Source: Bermanella sp. WJH001
Lineage (GTDB): Bacteria > Pseudomonadota > Gammaproteobacteria > Pseudomonadales > Oceanobacteraceae
NCBI RefSeq assembly: GCF_030070105.1
Contig: NZ_JASJOO010000002.1
Coordinates: 558,001 to 622,000 of the forward strand
Reading direction: 5' to 3'
DNA: 64,000 nucleotides
Made by a program: the position numbers and the translations under genes. Numbering within the stretch: position 1 is the stretch's first letter; every line of letters starts with the position of its first letter. The notes below the pieces were generated by a model that was not told the DNA's origin, ran no database searches, and saw nothing but the letters and a program-made list of their open reading frames with translations. Shown piece by piece: positions 1-10,251 of the stretch.

Positions 1-1492
1 GCGCTTCTATTTGGGCTGACACATCACGATATTTTTTATCGAGCTTTTTCATCCCTTTCTTCGAAATACCGCCCAAAACATCAACCGCATGACGTACACG
101 AGAGCGACTCATATCAGGCCCAATAATTTGCATACTGTCTAATACAGAGAACGAGTTAGCCGTGCCCGCTATCGCCACAAAGAAACCAAACAAGAAATCT
201 TTAGGTTTTACCCCTTCTATTTTGGCTAGCGCAAATAAACGCTGTTGAATTTCAGGTTTCTGCCAGTTACGAATGGCTTCTAGTTGCCAAAGACCCATCT
301 GTAACAGCTCAGTCATTTGCTCTTTTTCTATGGATTTATGCACAAAGCTTTCTTCGGTCAGTGCTGGCATACCTGACAACAAAAAACCGGCCAAAGGCAC
401 AACATCACTGAATCGCTCAACACGAGGCTGGATGTGTGTAATAGCTGGCATTAGGGTTTCTTTGTTTAACCCCCACTTAACAAATTCAGCGACAAACTCT
501 TCCTCAGAAAGATCGCGAATCCATTGGCTGTTCAGCCAGCTAAGCTTCTCTTGATCGAAAATTGGCCCACCCAAAGAGACACGTGAAATATCAAAGTTAG
601 CGAACATTTCATCGCGGCTGAATTGCTCACGCTCATCCGGCATGGACCAACCCATGCGACCCAAATAATTTAACAGGGCCGCAGGCATAAAGCCCATTCG
701 CTTGTAATACAAGATACTGGTCGGGTTTTTACGTTTACTAAGCTTGGATTTATCAGGGTTACGCAACAATGGCATGTGACATAAAACAGGCATATCCCAA
801 CCAAAATACTTATACAGCAATTGGTGCTTAGGGGCAGAACTTAACCATTCTTCACCACGAATAACATGGGTGATTTCCATCAAATGATCATCCACCACGT
901 TGGCTAAATGATAAGTCGGCATGCCGTCTGACTTCATCAGGATTTGGCAATCAATCATGCCCCAATCCATTTCAATATCACCACGCAACATATCATTAAA
1001 GGTGCAAACACCCTCTTCTGGCACATGCATACGCACAACATAAGGGGCACCGGCAGCTTCACGCTCAGCAATAACATCCGCAGGTAATTCTAGGTCACTG
1101 AATTTAAGCGCAGAAAAACCACCTGCCTCTTGCTTCTGGGCACGCAGTGCATCCAACTCTTCTGCAGTACGGTAGCACTTAAACGCATGCCCTGATTCCA
1201 GCAGCATTTGCGTGTGCTCAGCATAAATAGCACTGCGTTCACTTTGACGATATGGGCCTTTATCACCACCCACATCTGGACCTTCATCCCAGTCTAAACC
1301 TAACCAGCGCAAGCTATCATAGATGGTTTGCTCAGATTCAAGCGTACTACGGCTTTGGTCCGTATCTTCAATACGTAACAAAAACTGTCCGCCATGCTGA
1401 CGTGCAAACGCAAGGTTAAACAGCGCTATATAAGCCGTGCCTACATGAGGATCGCCAGTTGGAGAAGGTGCAATACGTGTGCGAACAGTCAT
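1..1492 (-). CDS. gltX: Glutamyl-tRNA synthetase, 3' end outside window
   Basis: Charges tRNA-Glu with glutamate in the cytoplasm. The frame is open from an ATG at 1492-1490 to the left edge, about 497 codons, so only the last few residues can be missing given the family's usual size near 490-500. The class I HIGH-type motif is HVGT at residues 16-19, just after PSPTGDP. The KMSKS-type loop reads KLSKR near residue 250. The start is the only one that gives the conserved [12 protein letters not shown] opening. It is divergent from the EAL gene across a gap of about 115 bp. No frameshift was seen when I translated it by eye. Confidence 0.95.
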   Translation of the reverse strand, partial: MTVRTRIAPSPTGDPHVGTAYIALFNLAFARQHGGQFLLRIEDTDQSRSTLESEQTIYDSLRWLGLDWDEGPDVGGDKGPYRQSERSAIYAEHTQMLLESGHAFKCYRTAEELDALRAQKQEAGGFSALKFSDLELPADVIAEREAAGAPYVVRMHVPEEGVCTFNDMLRGDIEMDWGMIDCQILMKSDGMPTYHLANVVDDHLMEITHVIRGEEWLSSAPKHQLLYKYFGWDMPVLCHMPLLRNPDKSKLSKRKNPTSILYYKRMGFMPAALLNYLGRMGWSMPDEREQFSRDEMFANFDISRVSLGGPIFDQEKLSWLNSQWIRDLSEEEFVAEFVKWGLNKETLMPAITHIQPRVERFSDVVPLAGFLLSGMPALTEESFVHKSIEKEQMTELLQMGLWQLEAIRNWQKPEIQQRLFALAKIEGVKPKDFLFGFFVAIAGTANSFSVLDSMQIIGPDMSRSRVRHAVDVLGGISKKGMKKLDKKYRDVSAQIEA

Positions 1493-1606
1493 AAATATCC
1501 CAAAAGGTACTTCAAAAGGCGTGAATTATAGGCCTATGAATGACTTTGGCCAATATCAAACCCTGAACTATGCTTAAAATAACCCTAATTCGGACTGCTG
1601 CACACA

Positions 1607-4132
1607 ATGCTCAATTGGATATTTGTTTTACTCTTGCTGATTCCTTGTGCAGCCTCCGCCACCAGCATTGACCTCAGCGGCCGACAGGATGTTGATGAGT
1701 TCTGGCTATTTGAAGATCCCAACCACCATTTTAATGGACAATCTGTCTTAGCATTCGAATCAAGCTCTTGGCAGAAGATCAATAAAACCAATATCAATCT
1801 TGGATATCAAACTGCCACCGTATGGTTAAAATTCGAGCTAACAAACACCACAGATCAAAATTTATTAAAACTCATCGACATTAACTATCCACTTTTAGAC
1901 TATGTAACGCTATTCGAAGTCATAAAAAACCGAACAACCACGCTCACAGAAACCGGCGACAGCCTACCGTTTAGCTCACGTAACATTAAGCATCCTAATT
2001 TTGTCAGCGTGGTAACACTTAAACCCCAATCAACACACCAATACATACTCAAAATCAAAAGTAACGCCCCAGTTCAATCAGAGGTGATCGTATGGACCCC
2101 TGATGATTTTCAAACATATTACCGCTCAAAGGCCAGCTTAACGTTTTTATATCTGGGCATGCTCTTAAGTGCCGCACTTTTTAATTTGGTCGTATTCATT
2201 TTCATCAAAGAAAACACCTACTTAGCATACGGTTTATATGCAGGCGTGTTTTCTTTATTGATGGCCTCACAAGATGCCATTTTATTTGAGTATGTTTTCC
2301 CTAATCACCCGCAATACCACAACTGGTCCCAACTGATACTGGGCTGCTTGGCCATATCCTTAACCACAATATTTAATCTATTGTTTTTACAGCTTGACCC
2401 AAAAACCAAAGGCAAACCCCTTTACTTAATGAGTTTTGTACCGCTATTGATATTGGTCAGCGGCTTTTTAATAGATTATGTATTTGCAATTAAGGCTACG
2501 ATCATCAGTACACTGTTGATATTGCCCGCTTGTTTTTTTATTGGCCTTTATCACTCAAAAAACAACATCAATCGACTCTTTTATTTAATAGCCTGGACCT
2601 GGTTTATTATTGGCATCATCGTGTTTGCGCTAGCTCGATTAGGCTTAATTCCATTTAGTACATTCAGTAACCACGCCATACAATTGGGCTCCACCTTAGA
2701 GCTGCTCACCTTTGCTATTGCCCTTGCTAGAAGACTGCATTCAGAAAAAGAAACACGCATTCAGGCCCAGCAACTCATAATCGATAGCAGCAGACAAAGC
2801 GCAAAACTCCAGCAAGAACTGCTTTACAATGCCACGCACAATGAAGTGACTGGCCTGCCTAATCGCAATAGCTTTAGCCAATGGCTTGATAAACACATAA
2901 GTGCGCAACAACCTTTCACCGTTGTTTTAATGCGACTTTCACGCATTGCAGAGCTTGATAAAACTTTGGGCAGAGACATTAGCAACTATGCAGTTGAGCA
3001 GTTTGCTCTAGCACTCAATAGCGAAGTTCAAAGCCATCCAAATATTGAATGCCTTGATCATCATGAAAATTTTTATGCCGCCAATTTAAGCAACAGCACT
3101 TTAGGGTTTGTCATCAGTAATACTCAAAAAGAGGCACTTAAGGCATTACTAGCAACATTAAACAACCGCCTAAACACACCCATCAATTTAAACGAAATGG
3201 AAATTGATCCCTGGGTTATGACGGGCTACGCCAACTACCCTGAGGACGGACAAAGTGCTCAAATAATTTTAAGAAATGCCGGTATCGCACTGGATTACGC
3301 AAACCAATCAGAGAACCACACCAGCAGTTATCGCACATCAATTGATACCTATGATGAACGCCACCTAAGCCTTGTTAATGAACTTAAAACCGCCATTGCT
3401 CAAAACCATATGCAACTCCACTACCAGCCACTCATTTGTGCAAAAACCAACAACATGATTGGCGCAGAGGCGCTTATTCGCTGGCCTCATTCTGAATACG
3501 GCATGGTCATGCCTGACGAGTTTATTGAGATTGCCGAACAAACCGGCATCATCCAAGCGCTCAGTCTTTGGGTAATAAAAAGCGCACTGCAGCAACTACA
3601 GAAATGGAAAAAAATCACACCGGATTTTTTAATGTCCATCAATATAAGTGCTCACAACATTCAAGATGCGCACTTTATAAAAGCGGTTTCTATTTTGATC
3701 AAAGATAAAGAAGCGCTCGCAAAAAATATAATCTTAGAAATTACAGAAACACAAATGATGCTAGATACCCATCACGCACTAAAAAACCTATGGGCATTAA
3801 ATGAGCTTGGCTTTAACATCGCTATAGATGACTTTGGCACGGGTTACAGTAATTTAAGCTATCTTAAAAAACTGCCCGCCAATGAATTAAAAATAGACAA
3901 AACATTCATCCTCAACCTAGAAGATGACAAACAAAACCAAGTACTGGTGCAAACCGCTATTCACATGGCGCATAATCTAGGCATGAGTGTGGTGGCCGAA
4001 GGTGTTGAATCTGAGCGCAGTTATACCCTACTTAAAAGCATGGGTTGCGACCTATGCCAGGGTTATCACTTTAGCCGCCCAGTCCCCGTTGATCAGTTTG
4101 AGCGGCTTTTTAACAATATTGCTAAACCCTAG
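1607..4132 (+). CDS. 7TMR-DISM membrane protein with degenerate GGDEF and intact EAL domain
   Basis: Probable c-di-GMP phosphodiesterase with an extracytoplasmic sensor. An 841-residue protein: a signal peptide (first 18 or so residues), a 7TMR-DISM extracellular region to about residue 160, a bundle of seven membrane segments at about 175-385, a short coiled linker, a GGDEF-fold region from LTGLPNR near residue 415, and an EAL domain at about 590-835. The EAL catalytic signatures look complete: EALIRW near 620, DDFGTG, then AEGVE. The GGDEF half has no recognisable GG(D/E)EF motif, so it is probably regulatory rather than a cyclase. The ligand is unknown. It is a stand-alone gene; dusA follows on the same strand about 60 bp later with its own -10-like box. 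Confidence 0.9.
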   Translation: MLNWIFVLLLLIPCAASATSIDLSGRQDVDEFWLFEDPNHHFNGQSVLAFESSSWQKINKTNINLGYQTATVWLKFELTNTTDQNLLKLIDINYPLLDYVTLFEVIKNRTTTLTETGDSLPFSSRNIKHPNFVSVVTLKPQSTHQYILKIKSNAPVQSEVIVWTPDDFQTYYRSKASLTFLYLGMLLSAALFNLVVFIFIKENTYLAYGLYAGVFSLLMASQDAILFEYVFPNHPQYHNWSQLILGCLAISLTTIFNLLFLQLDPKTKGKPLYLMSFVPLLILVSGFLIDYVFAIKATIISTLLILPACFFIGLYHSKNNINRLFYLIAWTWFIIGIIVFALARLGLIPFSTFSNHAIQLGSTLELLTFAIALARRLHSEKETRIQAQQLIIDSSRQSAKLQQELLYNATHNEVTGLPNRNSFSQWLDKHISAQQPFTVVLMRLSRIAELDKTLGRDISNYAVEQFALALNSEVQSHPNIECLDHHENFYAANLSNSTLGFVISNTQKEALKALLATLNNRLNTPINLNEMEIDPWVMTGYANYPEDGQSAQIILRNAGIALDYANQSENHTSSYRTSIDTYDERHLSLVNELKTAIAQNHMQLHYQPLICAKTNNMIGAEALIRWPHSEYGMVMPDEFIEIAEQTGIIQALSLWVIKSALQQLQKWKKITPDFLMSINISAHNIQDAHFIKAVSILIKDKEALAKNIILEITETQMMLDTHHALKNLWALNELGFNIAIDDFGTGYSNLSYLKKLPANELKIDKTFILNLEDDKQNQVLVQTAIHMAHNLGMSVVAEGVESERSYTLLKSMGCDLCQGYHFSRPVPVDQFERLFNNIAKP

Positions 4133-4153
4133 CCCTTATACCTCTAACTTAGC

Positions 4154-4159
4154 TATAAT
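4154..4159 (+). promoter_or_regulatory. Possible -10 box for dusA
   Basis: A perfect TATAAT lies 33 bp upstream of the dusA ATG, just after the stop of the EAL gene. No good -35 match is seen 16-18 bp upstream, so this is a weak prediction based on one hexamer. Confidence 0.35.
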
Positions 4160-4191
4160 GCGTCGCCTCAAATACTAGGCAGCTTTTATCA

Positions 4192-5205
4192 ATGACCACC
4201 TCGAAAAAGTCCATCAATCGAACCTTCTCAACAGCACCCATGATGGATTGGTCAGACAAACACTGCCGTTATTTCTGGCGTCAACTGTCAAAAGAAGCCC
4301 TACTTTATACCGAAATGGTCACCACAGGGGCGATTATTCATGGCCAAGGCGGTGCGCACCGCTTTTTAAATTTCAATGAAGAAGAGCACCCTGTCGCTCT
4401 TCAGCTTGGAGGCAGTAACGCAGCCGAGCTAGCCCAATGCGCTAAAATTGCACAAGACTTTGGTTATGATGAAGTTAATCTAAATGTAGGTTGCCCAAGC
4501 GATCGCGTACAAAACAACATGATTGGCGCGGTACTGATGGGCCACCCAGAACTGGTCGCAGACTGCATTAAAAGCATGCAAGACGCGGTTGATATTCCGG
4601 TGACCGTAAAACACCGCATTGGCATAGACGACCAAGACAGTTACGAAGCCTTGCACCACTTTGTCGAAACCATCGCCAACACAGGTTGCGAAACCTTTAT
4701 CGTGCATGCTCGCAAAGCCATTCTTCAGGGGTTATCGCCTAAAGAAAATCGTGAAGTACCGCCGCTTAAATACGAAGTGGTGGCCAAACTTAAACAAGAT
4801 TTCCCTCATTTAGAAATACTGCTTAACGGTGGTCTGACAAATTATGAACAAATGCACGACGCCTTAACCTATTGTGACGGCGTCATGATTGGACGGGAGG
4901 CCTACCACAACCCATCCATATTATTAAATGTGGACCACGCGTTTTATGGCCACGAAAAACAAGTTCGCGATTTAAAAGATATTGTACGCAGCCTTTACCC
5001 CTACATAGAAAACCACCTTAGTGAAGAGCGCAGTAAGCTAGCGTACATTACCCGTCATATCTTGGGATTATTTAATGGCCTGCCTGGTAGTCGCCAGTTC
5101 CGCCGTCATTTAAGTGAAGAGGCCTACAAGAAAACCGCCGGCATTGATGTGGTTGAAGCCGCACTTGCCATGATGCCTGACGAAGCCACCATACAAGCCG
5201 TTTAA
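4192..5205 (+). CDS. dusA: tRNA-dihydrouridine(20/20a) synthase DusA
   Basis: FMN- and NADPH-dependent reduction of uridines 20/20a in the tRNA D-loop. The 337-residue length and motifs fit DusA. The N-terminal STAPMMDWSDKHCR begins the TIM barrel. The LNVGCPSDRVQ segment holds the catalytic Cys at residue 101. VKHRIGID and the later LNGGL and MIGREAYHNP segments form the FMN phosphate site. The TEMVTTGAI stretch and PSDRVQ favour DusA over DusB or DusC. It is followed by an 87-bp gap containing nested inverted repeats, then tal. Confidence 0.95.
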   Translation: MTTSKKSINRTFSTAPMMDWSDKHCRYFWRQLSKEALLYTEMVTTGAIIHGQGGAHRFLNFNEEEHPVALQLGGSNAAELAQCAKIAQDFGYDEVNLNVGCPSDRVQNNMIGAVLMGHPELVADCIKSMQDAVDIPVTVKHRIGIDDQDSYEALHHFVETIANTGCETFIVHARKAILQGLSPKENREVPPLKYEVVAKLKQDFPHLEILLNGGLTNYEQMHDALTYCDGVMIGREAYHNPSILLNVDHAFYGHEKQVRDLKDIVRSLYPYIENHLSEERSKLAYITRHILGLFNGLPGSRQFRRHLSEEAYKKTAGIDVVEAALAMMPDEATIQAV

Positions 5206-5213
5206 AAAAACAA

Positions 5214-5289
5214 ACCGCTTATTCAACTGTGTTTGACATTACCTGCCAATTTCAACAAAGTAAGGTAATCCAGACACGAAATAAGCGGT
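5214..5289 (+). promoter_or_regulatory. Nested inverted repeats covering the tal ribosome-binding region
   Basis: An outer perfect 10-bp inverted repeat (ACCGCTTATT at 5214-5223, AATAAGCGGT at 5280-5289) encloses an inner 7-bp repeat (ATTACCT at 5238-5244, AGGTAAT at 5263-5269). The outer right arm ends 3 bases before the tal ATG at 5293 and covers the only purine-rich Shine-Dalgarno candidate (AAGCGG). A TTGACA box lies at 5233-5238 without a clear partner. The arms are seen directly. Translational control by sequestering the RBS is inferred. A dyad operator for a repressor is the alternative. Confidence 0.5.
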
Positions 5290-5292
5290 ATC

Positions 5293-6258
5293 ATGAATAA
5301 ATTAGAACAATTAAAAACCATGACGTCTGTAGTAGCAGACACCGGCGACATCGAAGCAATTAAACGTTACCTGCCTGAAGACGCCACCACCAACCCCTCG
5401 TTAGTTTATAAAGCGGCGAAACTTGAACAGTACCGCCCTCTTATCCAAGAAGCTGCCCAGTGGGCGCAAAAACAATCAGGCGATACATTAGAAAACACCC
5501 TAGACATGGTGTCAGTGAAACTGGGTATTGAGATTTTAAAAACCGTACCGGGTTACGTTTCAACGGAAGTGGATGCACGTTTATCCTTCGACACCATCGC
5601 AACCATTAATAAAGCGCGTCGCCTTATTGCATTATATGAAGACGAAGGCGTAGATCGCTCACGCATTTTGATCAAAATCGCATCAACTTGGGAAGGCATT
5701 CAAGCCGCCAAAGTACTTGAAGAAGAAGGCATTACTTGTAACTTAACACTGTTATTTAATATCGCCCAAGCCATTGCTTGCGCCCAAGCCAACATCACAT
5801 TAATTAGCCCATTTGTGGGTCGTATTTTAGACTGGTACAAAAAATCTGAAGGTATTGAGCACTACCCAGGGCCGAAAGACCCCGGCGTTATTTCAGTGAG
5901 TCGCATCTATCAATATTTCAAAACTCACGGTTATAACACCATTGTGATGGGTGCAAGTTTCCGCAACATTGAAGAAATCGAATGCTTAGCTGGGTGCGAC
6001 AAGCTGACCATATCCCCTGACCTGCTGAACAGTTTAAGCGAAGATTCTGGCAAGCTGACTCAAGTGCTTTCTAGCAGTACTAAAACTGACGAAGCTAAAT
6101 GGGACATCCTAACGGAGTCGCAATTCCGCTGGCATCTAAACGAAGACGCCATGGCCACTGAAAAACTGGCCGAAGGTATTCGCAACTTCACCAAAGATCT
6201 TGTGTCATTAGAACACTTATTGACCACCGAATACTTATCCGCCTTGGAAACCGCATAA
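5293..6258 (+). CDS. tal: Transaldolase
   Basis: Non-oxidative pentose phosphate pathway: transfers dihydroxyacetone from sedoheptulose 7-phosphate to glyceraldehyde 3-phosphate. The 321 residues match the TalB-type (about 317) class I enzyme. The DATTNPSL motif is near residue 31. The Schiff-base lysine is in [11 protein letters not shown] (Lys128, equivalent to Lys132 of E. coli TalB). NLTLLF and the [11 protein letters not shown] segment are family signatures. The stop codon is one base before the ATG of the TerB-like gene, so the two are probably co-transcribed. The leader has unusual nested dyads over the RBS. Confidence 0.96.
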   Translation: MNKLEQLKTMTSVVADTGDIEAIKRYLPEDATTNPSLVYKAAKLEQYRPLIQEAAQWAQKQSGDTLENTLDMVSVKLGIEILKTVPGYVSTEVDARLSFDTIATINKARRLIALYEDEGVDRSRILIKIASTWEGIQAAKVLEEEGITCNLTLLFNIAQAIACAQANITLISPFVGRILDWYKKSEGIEHYPGPKDPGVISVSRIYQYFKTHGYNTIVMGASFRNIEEIECLAGCDKLTISPDLLNSLSEDSGKLTQVLSSSTKTDEAKWDILTESQFRWHLNEDAMATEKLAEGIRNFTKDLVSLEHLLTTEYLSALETA

Positions 6259-6259
6259 T

Positions 6260-6703
6260 ATGTTTAAACGCATACTTGATTGGTTTAGTGCCCCAGAAAC
6301 ACAAACCTTACCCAGTAACCAAACTGAGCGTGCCATAGCCGCGCTCATGATCGAAGTCGCCCTAGCTGACGACAATATAGAACAGGCTGAGCGCGAAAAA
6401 TTGCCCGAATTATTACGCGCACATTCTGGACTGACGACACAAGAGTGCCTAAGCCTGATTGAGATTGCCGAGCAAGAAGTTGATCACGCCGTATCCCTTT
6501 ACGAGTTTACTCAGCACCTAGATAAACAGCTAAACATTGAAGAAAAGTGCCAACTAATGACCCGTTTATGGCAAATATCACTGGCCGACAACACCATTGA
6601 TCGCTATGAAGAACACACCATTCGTAAAATTGCTGACTTACTTCACTTACGTCACAGCGAGTTCATGCAATGCAAACATGAGGCTCTAAACGCCCATGAA
6701 TAA
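6260..6703 (+). CDS. TerB-like helical protein
   Basis: A 147-residue all-helical acidic protein resembling the TerB/co-chaperone DjlA-type tellurite-resistance fold. The paired segments AALMIEVALADDNIEQAEREKL and LWQISLADNTIDRYEEH show the repeated aliphatic-acidic pattern (ADxxI-xxxE) typical of TerB metal-binding helices. No ter operon is nearby, so a role in tellurite resistance should not be assumed. It starts one base after tal stops, and its last 8 bases overlap the next gene, indicating a tal-terB-like-oxidoreductase operon. Confidence 0.75.
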   Translation: MFKRILDWFSAPETQTLPSNQTERAIAALMIEVALADDNIEQAEREKLPELLRAHSGLTTQECLSLIEIAEQEVDHAVSLYEFTQHLDKQLNIEEKCQLMTRLWQISLADNTIDRYEEHTIRKIADLLHLRHSEFMQCKHEALNAHE

Positions 6704-7355
6704 AGGGATTGTCATAGCAGGTGCTACCGGCGAATTGGGCAAAAGACTTGTAGAAAAGTTAATTGCACACAACCCAAATCACCAAATACACGTTCTCGTT
6801 CGTACCGAGTCTCCCTTATTTGATGAGCGCGTACAGCAACACATCATCAGCTATGACACCTTAGATACATTTAAGCTCAGCAGTGGCTTTGATATGGCTT
6901 ATTCGTGCTTAGGCACCACCATTAAAACGGCAGGTAGCAAAGCGCAATTTAAATACGTCGATCACGATCTAACCCTAAAATTTGCCAATTGGGCACACCA
7001 ACACGGCTGCTCAAATTTTGCTTGTATTAGTGCTATTGGCGCCAACAAAACCAGCCATAACTTTTACCTAGCGGTAAAGGGCGAAACCGAACACGACTTA
7101 ACTCAAATAGGTTTTAAGCATCTATGGTTAATTCGACCAAGTTTATTACTGGGTCAGCGAGACGAGTTTCGCTTGGGTGAATACCTAGGTGCCCTGCTTA
7201 GTATGTTTATAAGCCCATTCATGGTTGGGCCACTGGCCAAATACAAACCTGTGCAAATGCTGCAAGTGGCCGAAACTATGGCAAAACTATCAGATAATAA
7301 TGATGAAAAAGAAGGGTGCCATGTTATACAAGGTCAGGCTTTAATTAACCCTTAG
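6696..7355 (+). CDS. NAD(P)-binding Rossmann-fold protein (HTATIP2/NmrA-like)
   Basis: A 219-residue atypical short-chain dehydrogenase fold. The N-terminal dinucleotide motif GATGELGKRL (about residues 9-18) is of the GxxGxxG type. Later segments (FACISAIGAN, then YLAVKGETEHDL with a YxxxK-like pair) resemble the HTATIP2/oxidoreductase group that binds NADP(H). The substrate is unknown. The start overlaps the TerB-like gene by 8 bases. The 3' end overlaps the convergent DUF1289 gene by 11 bases, so no room remains for a separate terminator. Confidence 0.75.
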   Translation: MNKGIVIAGATGELGKRLVEKLIAHNPNHQIHVLVRTESPLFDERVQQHIISYDTLDTFKLSSGFDMAYSCLGTTIKTAGSKAQFKYVDHDLTLKFANWAHQHGCSNFACISAIGANKTSHNFYLAVKGETEHDLTQIGFKHLWLIRPSLLLGQRDEFRLGEYLGALLSMFISPFMVGPLAKYKPVQMLQVAETMAKLSDNNDEKEGCHVIQGQALINP

Positions 7356-7578
7356 AGGCCTGCTGCTCTTGCTGAGCCTTAATAATGGCTGCGATCTTTT
7401 CTTTACGAAGTGCGCATAAATCTAAAATGCGCATTTTTTCGGCGGGCATTAAATCATTCCACTTTTGGCGCTCAACCCTTGAGCGTAAACATCCCATGCA
7501 ATAACCCTTAGCATTGCTTTGGCATACACCGATACAAGGATTGGGGACGGGAAATAATTCAACCTGTTGCATATTCAA
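7345..7578 (-). CDS. DUF1289 family small cysteine-rich protein
   Basis: A 77-residue protein with the family core PCIGVCQ...GYCMGC and W-N at the C-terminal side. The four cysteines (CxxxC then CxxC) suggest metal or Fe-S binding. Function is unknown in the family. Its last codons overlap the end of the convergent Rossmann-protein gene. Confidence 0.85.
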   Translation of the reverse strand: MNMQQVELFPVPNPCIGVCQSNAKGYCMGCLRSRVERQKWNDLMPAEKMRILDLCALRKEKIAAIIKAQQEQQASKG

Positions 7579-7675
7579 CCAACTAAGTGATGAAAAACCA
7601 GTCTAGCCTAGAGCGAAACCCCAGCCAAGCCTTTAAAACTACATCACTCAGGCTTATACCCACTATACGGTATAT

Positions 7676-7692
7676 AACTATGAATTATAGTT
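7676..7692. promoter_or_regulatory. Dyad operator candidate upstream of glcB
   Basis: AACTAT-N5-ATAGTT is a perfect 6-bp dyad about 130 bp upstream of the glcB start. A -10-like TAGAAT follows at 7703-7708. The left half and centre recur upstream of aceA at 33821 (AACTAT, one mismatch, then AATTA), next to a divergent LysR gene. A shared regulator for the two glyoxylate-shunt genes is inferred. Confidence 0.45.
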
Positions 7693-7820
7693 AAACATGG
7701 TGTAGAATTCCGGCCACTTTTTTCACCTGTGTGGTTTCATTTTCTTAGAGGCCCCACAGAGCAACCGCTGAATTATGGCCTATTCTAAGTCGTAATTTGG
7801 TTAATAATTAGAGGCATACA

Positions 7821-10007
7821 ATGACTGATCGCATTCAAGTTGGCGGCCTACAAGTCGCTAAAGAACTTTTTGATTTTGTTAACGAAAAAGCTATTCCGGG
7901 TACCGGCATTGACCAAGATAAATTCTGGTCAGAGTTCAGCGCCATTGCGAACGAACTAGCGCCTAAAAACAAAGCCCTTTTAGCTAAGCGTGATGATCTA
8001 CAAGCTAAAATCGACGCTTACCACACAGAACGCAAAGGTCAGTCTCTTAACTTTGCTGAATACAAAGCTTTCCTAGAAGAAATCGGTTACCTAGTACCAC
8101 AAGGCCCTGATTTTTCTGCTACTACTCAAAATGTTGAACCTGAAATTGCTGAAATGGCTGGCCCACAGCTTGTAGTACCAGTAATGAACGCCCGTTTTGC
8201 ACTTAACGCCTCTAACGCTCGCTGGGGTTCTTTATACGATGCCGCTTACGGCACCAAAGTGATCTCTGAAGAAGGCGGCGCTGAAAAAGGCACTGGCTAC
8301 AACAAAGTACGCGGCGACAAAGTTATCGCATACGCCCGTGAAGTATTAAACACAGCTGCTCCACTTGCTACTGGCTCTCACGTTGGTACAACTGGTTACG
8401 CAATTGAAGACGGTAAGTTGGTTGTAACCCTTGCTGACGGTTCTAAAACCGGCCTTAAAGACGAAGGCAAACTGGTTGGTTTTACTGGTGACATCGCCAA
8501 CCCAACTTCCATCTTGCTTAAAAACAACGGCCTTCACCTAGAAATCGTAATCGACCCAACTAGCCCAGTCGGTTCTACTGACGCAGCTGGCGTAAAAGAT
8601 TTAGTACTAGAAAGCGCCCTAACCACCATCATGGACTGCGAAGACTCTGTAGCCTGTGTGGACGCAGCAGATAAAGTTGTGACTTACGGCAACTGGTTAG
8701 GCCTAATGAAAGGTGACCTTGCTGAAGAAGTATCAAAAGGCGGCAAAACCTTCACACGTAAAATGAACGCTGACCGTGAATTCAACGGCCTAGACGGCAA
8801 CACTTTCTCTTTGAAAGGCCGCTCTATGTTGTTCGTTCGTAACGTTGGTCACTTGATGACAAACCCTGCGATCTTGCTAGAAGACGGCTCTGAAATCCCT
8901 GAAGGTATTATGGACGGCATGGTGACGGCTATGATCGCTATTCACGACCTTAAAGGTAACAGCCCGTTCAAAAACTCTACAACGGGTTCGATCAACATCG
9001 TTAAACCTAAAATGCACGGCCCAGAAGAAGTGGCATTCACCACTGAACTATTTGGTCGCGTAGAAGACGCACTAGGCTTGCCACGTAACACCATGAAAGT
9101 GGGTATCATGGATGAAGAGCGTCGCACCACGGTTAACCTTAAAGAATGTATCCGTGCTGCCTCTGAGCGTGTTGTATTTATCAACACTGGTTTCCTAGAC
9201 CGTACAGGTGACGAACTACACACGTCTATGCTGGCGGGTCCTTTTGTTGCTAAAACTCAAATGAAGCAACAAACTTGGATTGGCGCATACGAAGACTGGA
9301 ACGTAGATACCGGTCTTGAGACTGGCCTACAAGGTCGCGCGCAAATCGGTAAAGGCATGTGGCCTATCCCTGACGAAATGGGTCAGATGATGGAGCAAAA
9401 AATTGGTCATCCAAAAGCCGGTGCAAACACTGCTTGGACACCATCTCCAACAGCTGCAACATTGCACGCTATCCACTACCACATGGTTGACGTATTTGAA
9501 GTTCAAAACGGTCTTAAGACTCGCCAACACGCAAACGTTGATGACATCTTAACGATCCCGTTAATGACTCAAGAGCAAATCGACGCCCTAACCCCTGAGT
9601 TCATTCAAAACGAACTTGATAACAACAACCAAGGTATCCTAGGTTACGTTGTTCGCTGGGTAGACCAAGGTGTGGGTTGTTCTAAAGTACCTGACATCAA
9701 CAACGTTGGCCTAATGGAAGACCGCGCAACATTGCGTATCTCTTCTCAGCACGTTGCTAACTGGTTAGAGCACGGCATTTGCACCAAAGAACAAGTTGAA
9801 GAAAGCTTGAAGCGCATGGCAGCGGTTGTAGATGGTCAAAACGCAAACGACCCTCACTACATTCCAATGGCGCCTAACTTCAACACCATCGCTTTCCAAG
9901 CAGCTTCTGACCTGATCTTCAAAGGTAAAGAGCAGCCTAGCGGTTACACCGAGCCTCTACTTCACGCTTACCGCTTGAAGTTCAAAGAGATCAAAGGCAT
10001 CAAATAA
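7821..10007 (+). CDS. glcB: Malate synthase G
   Basis: Condenses glyoxylate with acetyl-CoA to malate, the second step of the glyoxylate shunt. The 728-residue length is typical of isoform G. Visible signatures are [32 protein letters not shown] with the active-site arginine region, [18 protein letters not shown], and the C-terminal domain. The RBS AGAGG lies about 10 bases before the ATG. Codon use is restricted, as in a highly expressed gene, like aceA at 33950. It ends in a strong terminator whose sequence, together with the last coding bases, has been copied downstream. With aceA and fadBA it forms the fatty-acid-to-malate route. Confidence 0.97.
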   Translation: MTDRIQVGGLQVAKELFDFVNEKAIPGTGIDQDKFWSEFSAIANELAPKNKALLAKRDDLQAKIDAYHTERKGQSLNFAEYKAFLEEIGYLVPQGPDFSATTQNVEPEIAEMAGPQLVVPVMNARFALNASNARWGSLYDAAYGTKVISEEGGAEKGTGYNKVRGDKVIAYAREVLNTAAPLATGSHVGTTGYAIEDGKLVVTLADGSKTGLKDEGKLVGFTGDIANPTSILLKNNGLHLEIVIDPTSPVGSTDAAGVKDLVLESALTTIMDCEDSVACVDAADKVVTYGNWLGLMKGDLAEEVSKGGKTFTRKMNADREFNGLDGNTFSLKGRSMLFVRNVGHLMTNPAILLEDGSEIPEGIMDGMVTAMIAIHDLKGNSPFKNSTTGSINIVKPKMHGPEEVAFTTELFGRVEDALGLPRNTMKVGIMDEERRTTVNLKECIRAASERVVFINTGFLDRTGDELHTSMLAGPFVAKTQMKQQTWIGAYEDWNVDTGLETGLQGRAQIGKGMWPIPDEMGQMMEQKIGHPKAGANTAWTPSPTAATLHAIHYHMVDVFEVQNGLKTRQHANVDDILTIPLMTQEQIDALTPEFIQNELDNNNQGILGYVVRWVDQGVGCSKVPDINNVGLMEDRATLRISSQHVANWLEHGICTKEQVEESLKRMAAVVDGQNANDPHYIPMAPNFNTIAFQAASDLIFKGKEQPSGYTEPLLHAYRLKFKEIKGIK

Positions 10008-10024
10008 GTCTTTGTAGCTTGAAT

Positions 10025-10053
10025 AAAAAACCCAGCTTTTGCTGGGTTTTTTT
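10025..10053 (+). terminator. Rho-independent terminator of glcB
   Basis: Stem CCCAGC / GCTGGG (10031-10036 and 10041-10046) with a TTTT loop, an A-tract before and seven Ts after, 18 bp past the glcB stop. Confidence 0.93.
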
Positions 10054-10150
10054 ATGCCAAATAGAAAAGAACCTCTACTTCACGCACCCTTTAACTCACT
10101 TGAAGTTCAAAGAGATCAAAGGCATCAAATAAGTCTTTGTAGCTTGAATA

Positions 10151-10177
10151 AAAAACCCAGCTTTTGCTGGGTTTTTT
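10151..10177 (+). terminator. Second copy of the glcB terminator
   Basis: The same CCCAGC-TTTT-GCTGGG hairpin and T-run as the glcB terminator, within the duplicated segment. Because the A-tract and T-run are symmetrical, it could also serve the converging unknown gene at 10252. Confidence 0.85.
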
Positions 10178-10251
10178 AATGAAAATGAAAAGTAATAATT
10201 ATCTCAAATGCGGCCTCATGCTTAGTACGTAAACGCAATTCCACACTCTAA

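Larger units (their letters stand above)
9954..10177 (+). repeat. Tandem duplication of the glcB 3' end plus terminator
   Basis: The last ~50 coding bases of glcB, its stop and its terminator (9954-10053) recur at 10072-10177, with a 7-bp insertion near the start of the second copy. From the CTTGAAG at 9974 and 10099 the match is essentially perfect through the hairpin. The second copy encodes nothing but retains the terminator. Confidence 0.9.

Noticed and set aside
1090-1287. Small minus-strand ORF inside gltX
   Set aside because: It is an out-of-frame shadow of the continuous gltX frame, with no independent support.
6260-6703. Tellurite-resistance gene
   Set aside because: Only the TerB-like fold is suggested; no terC, terD or terZ genes are adjacent.
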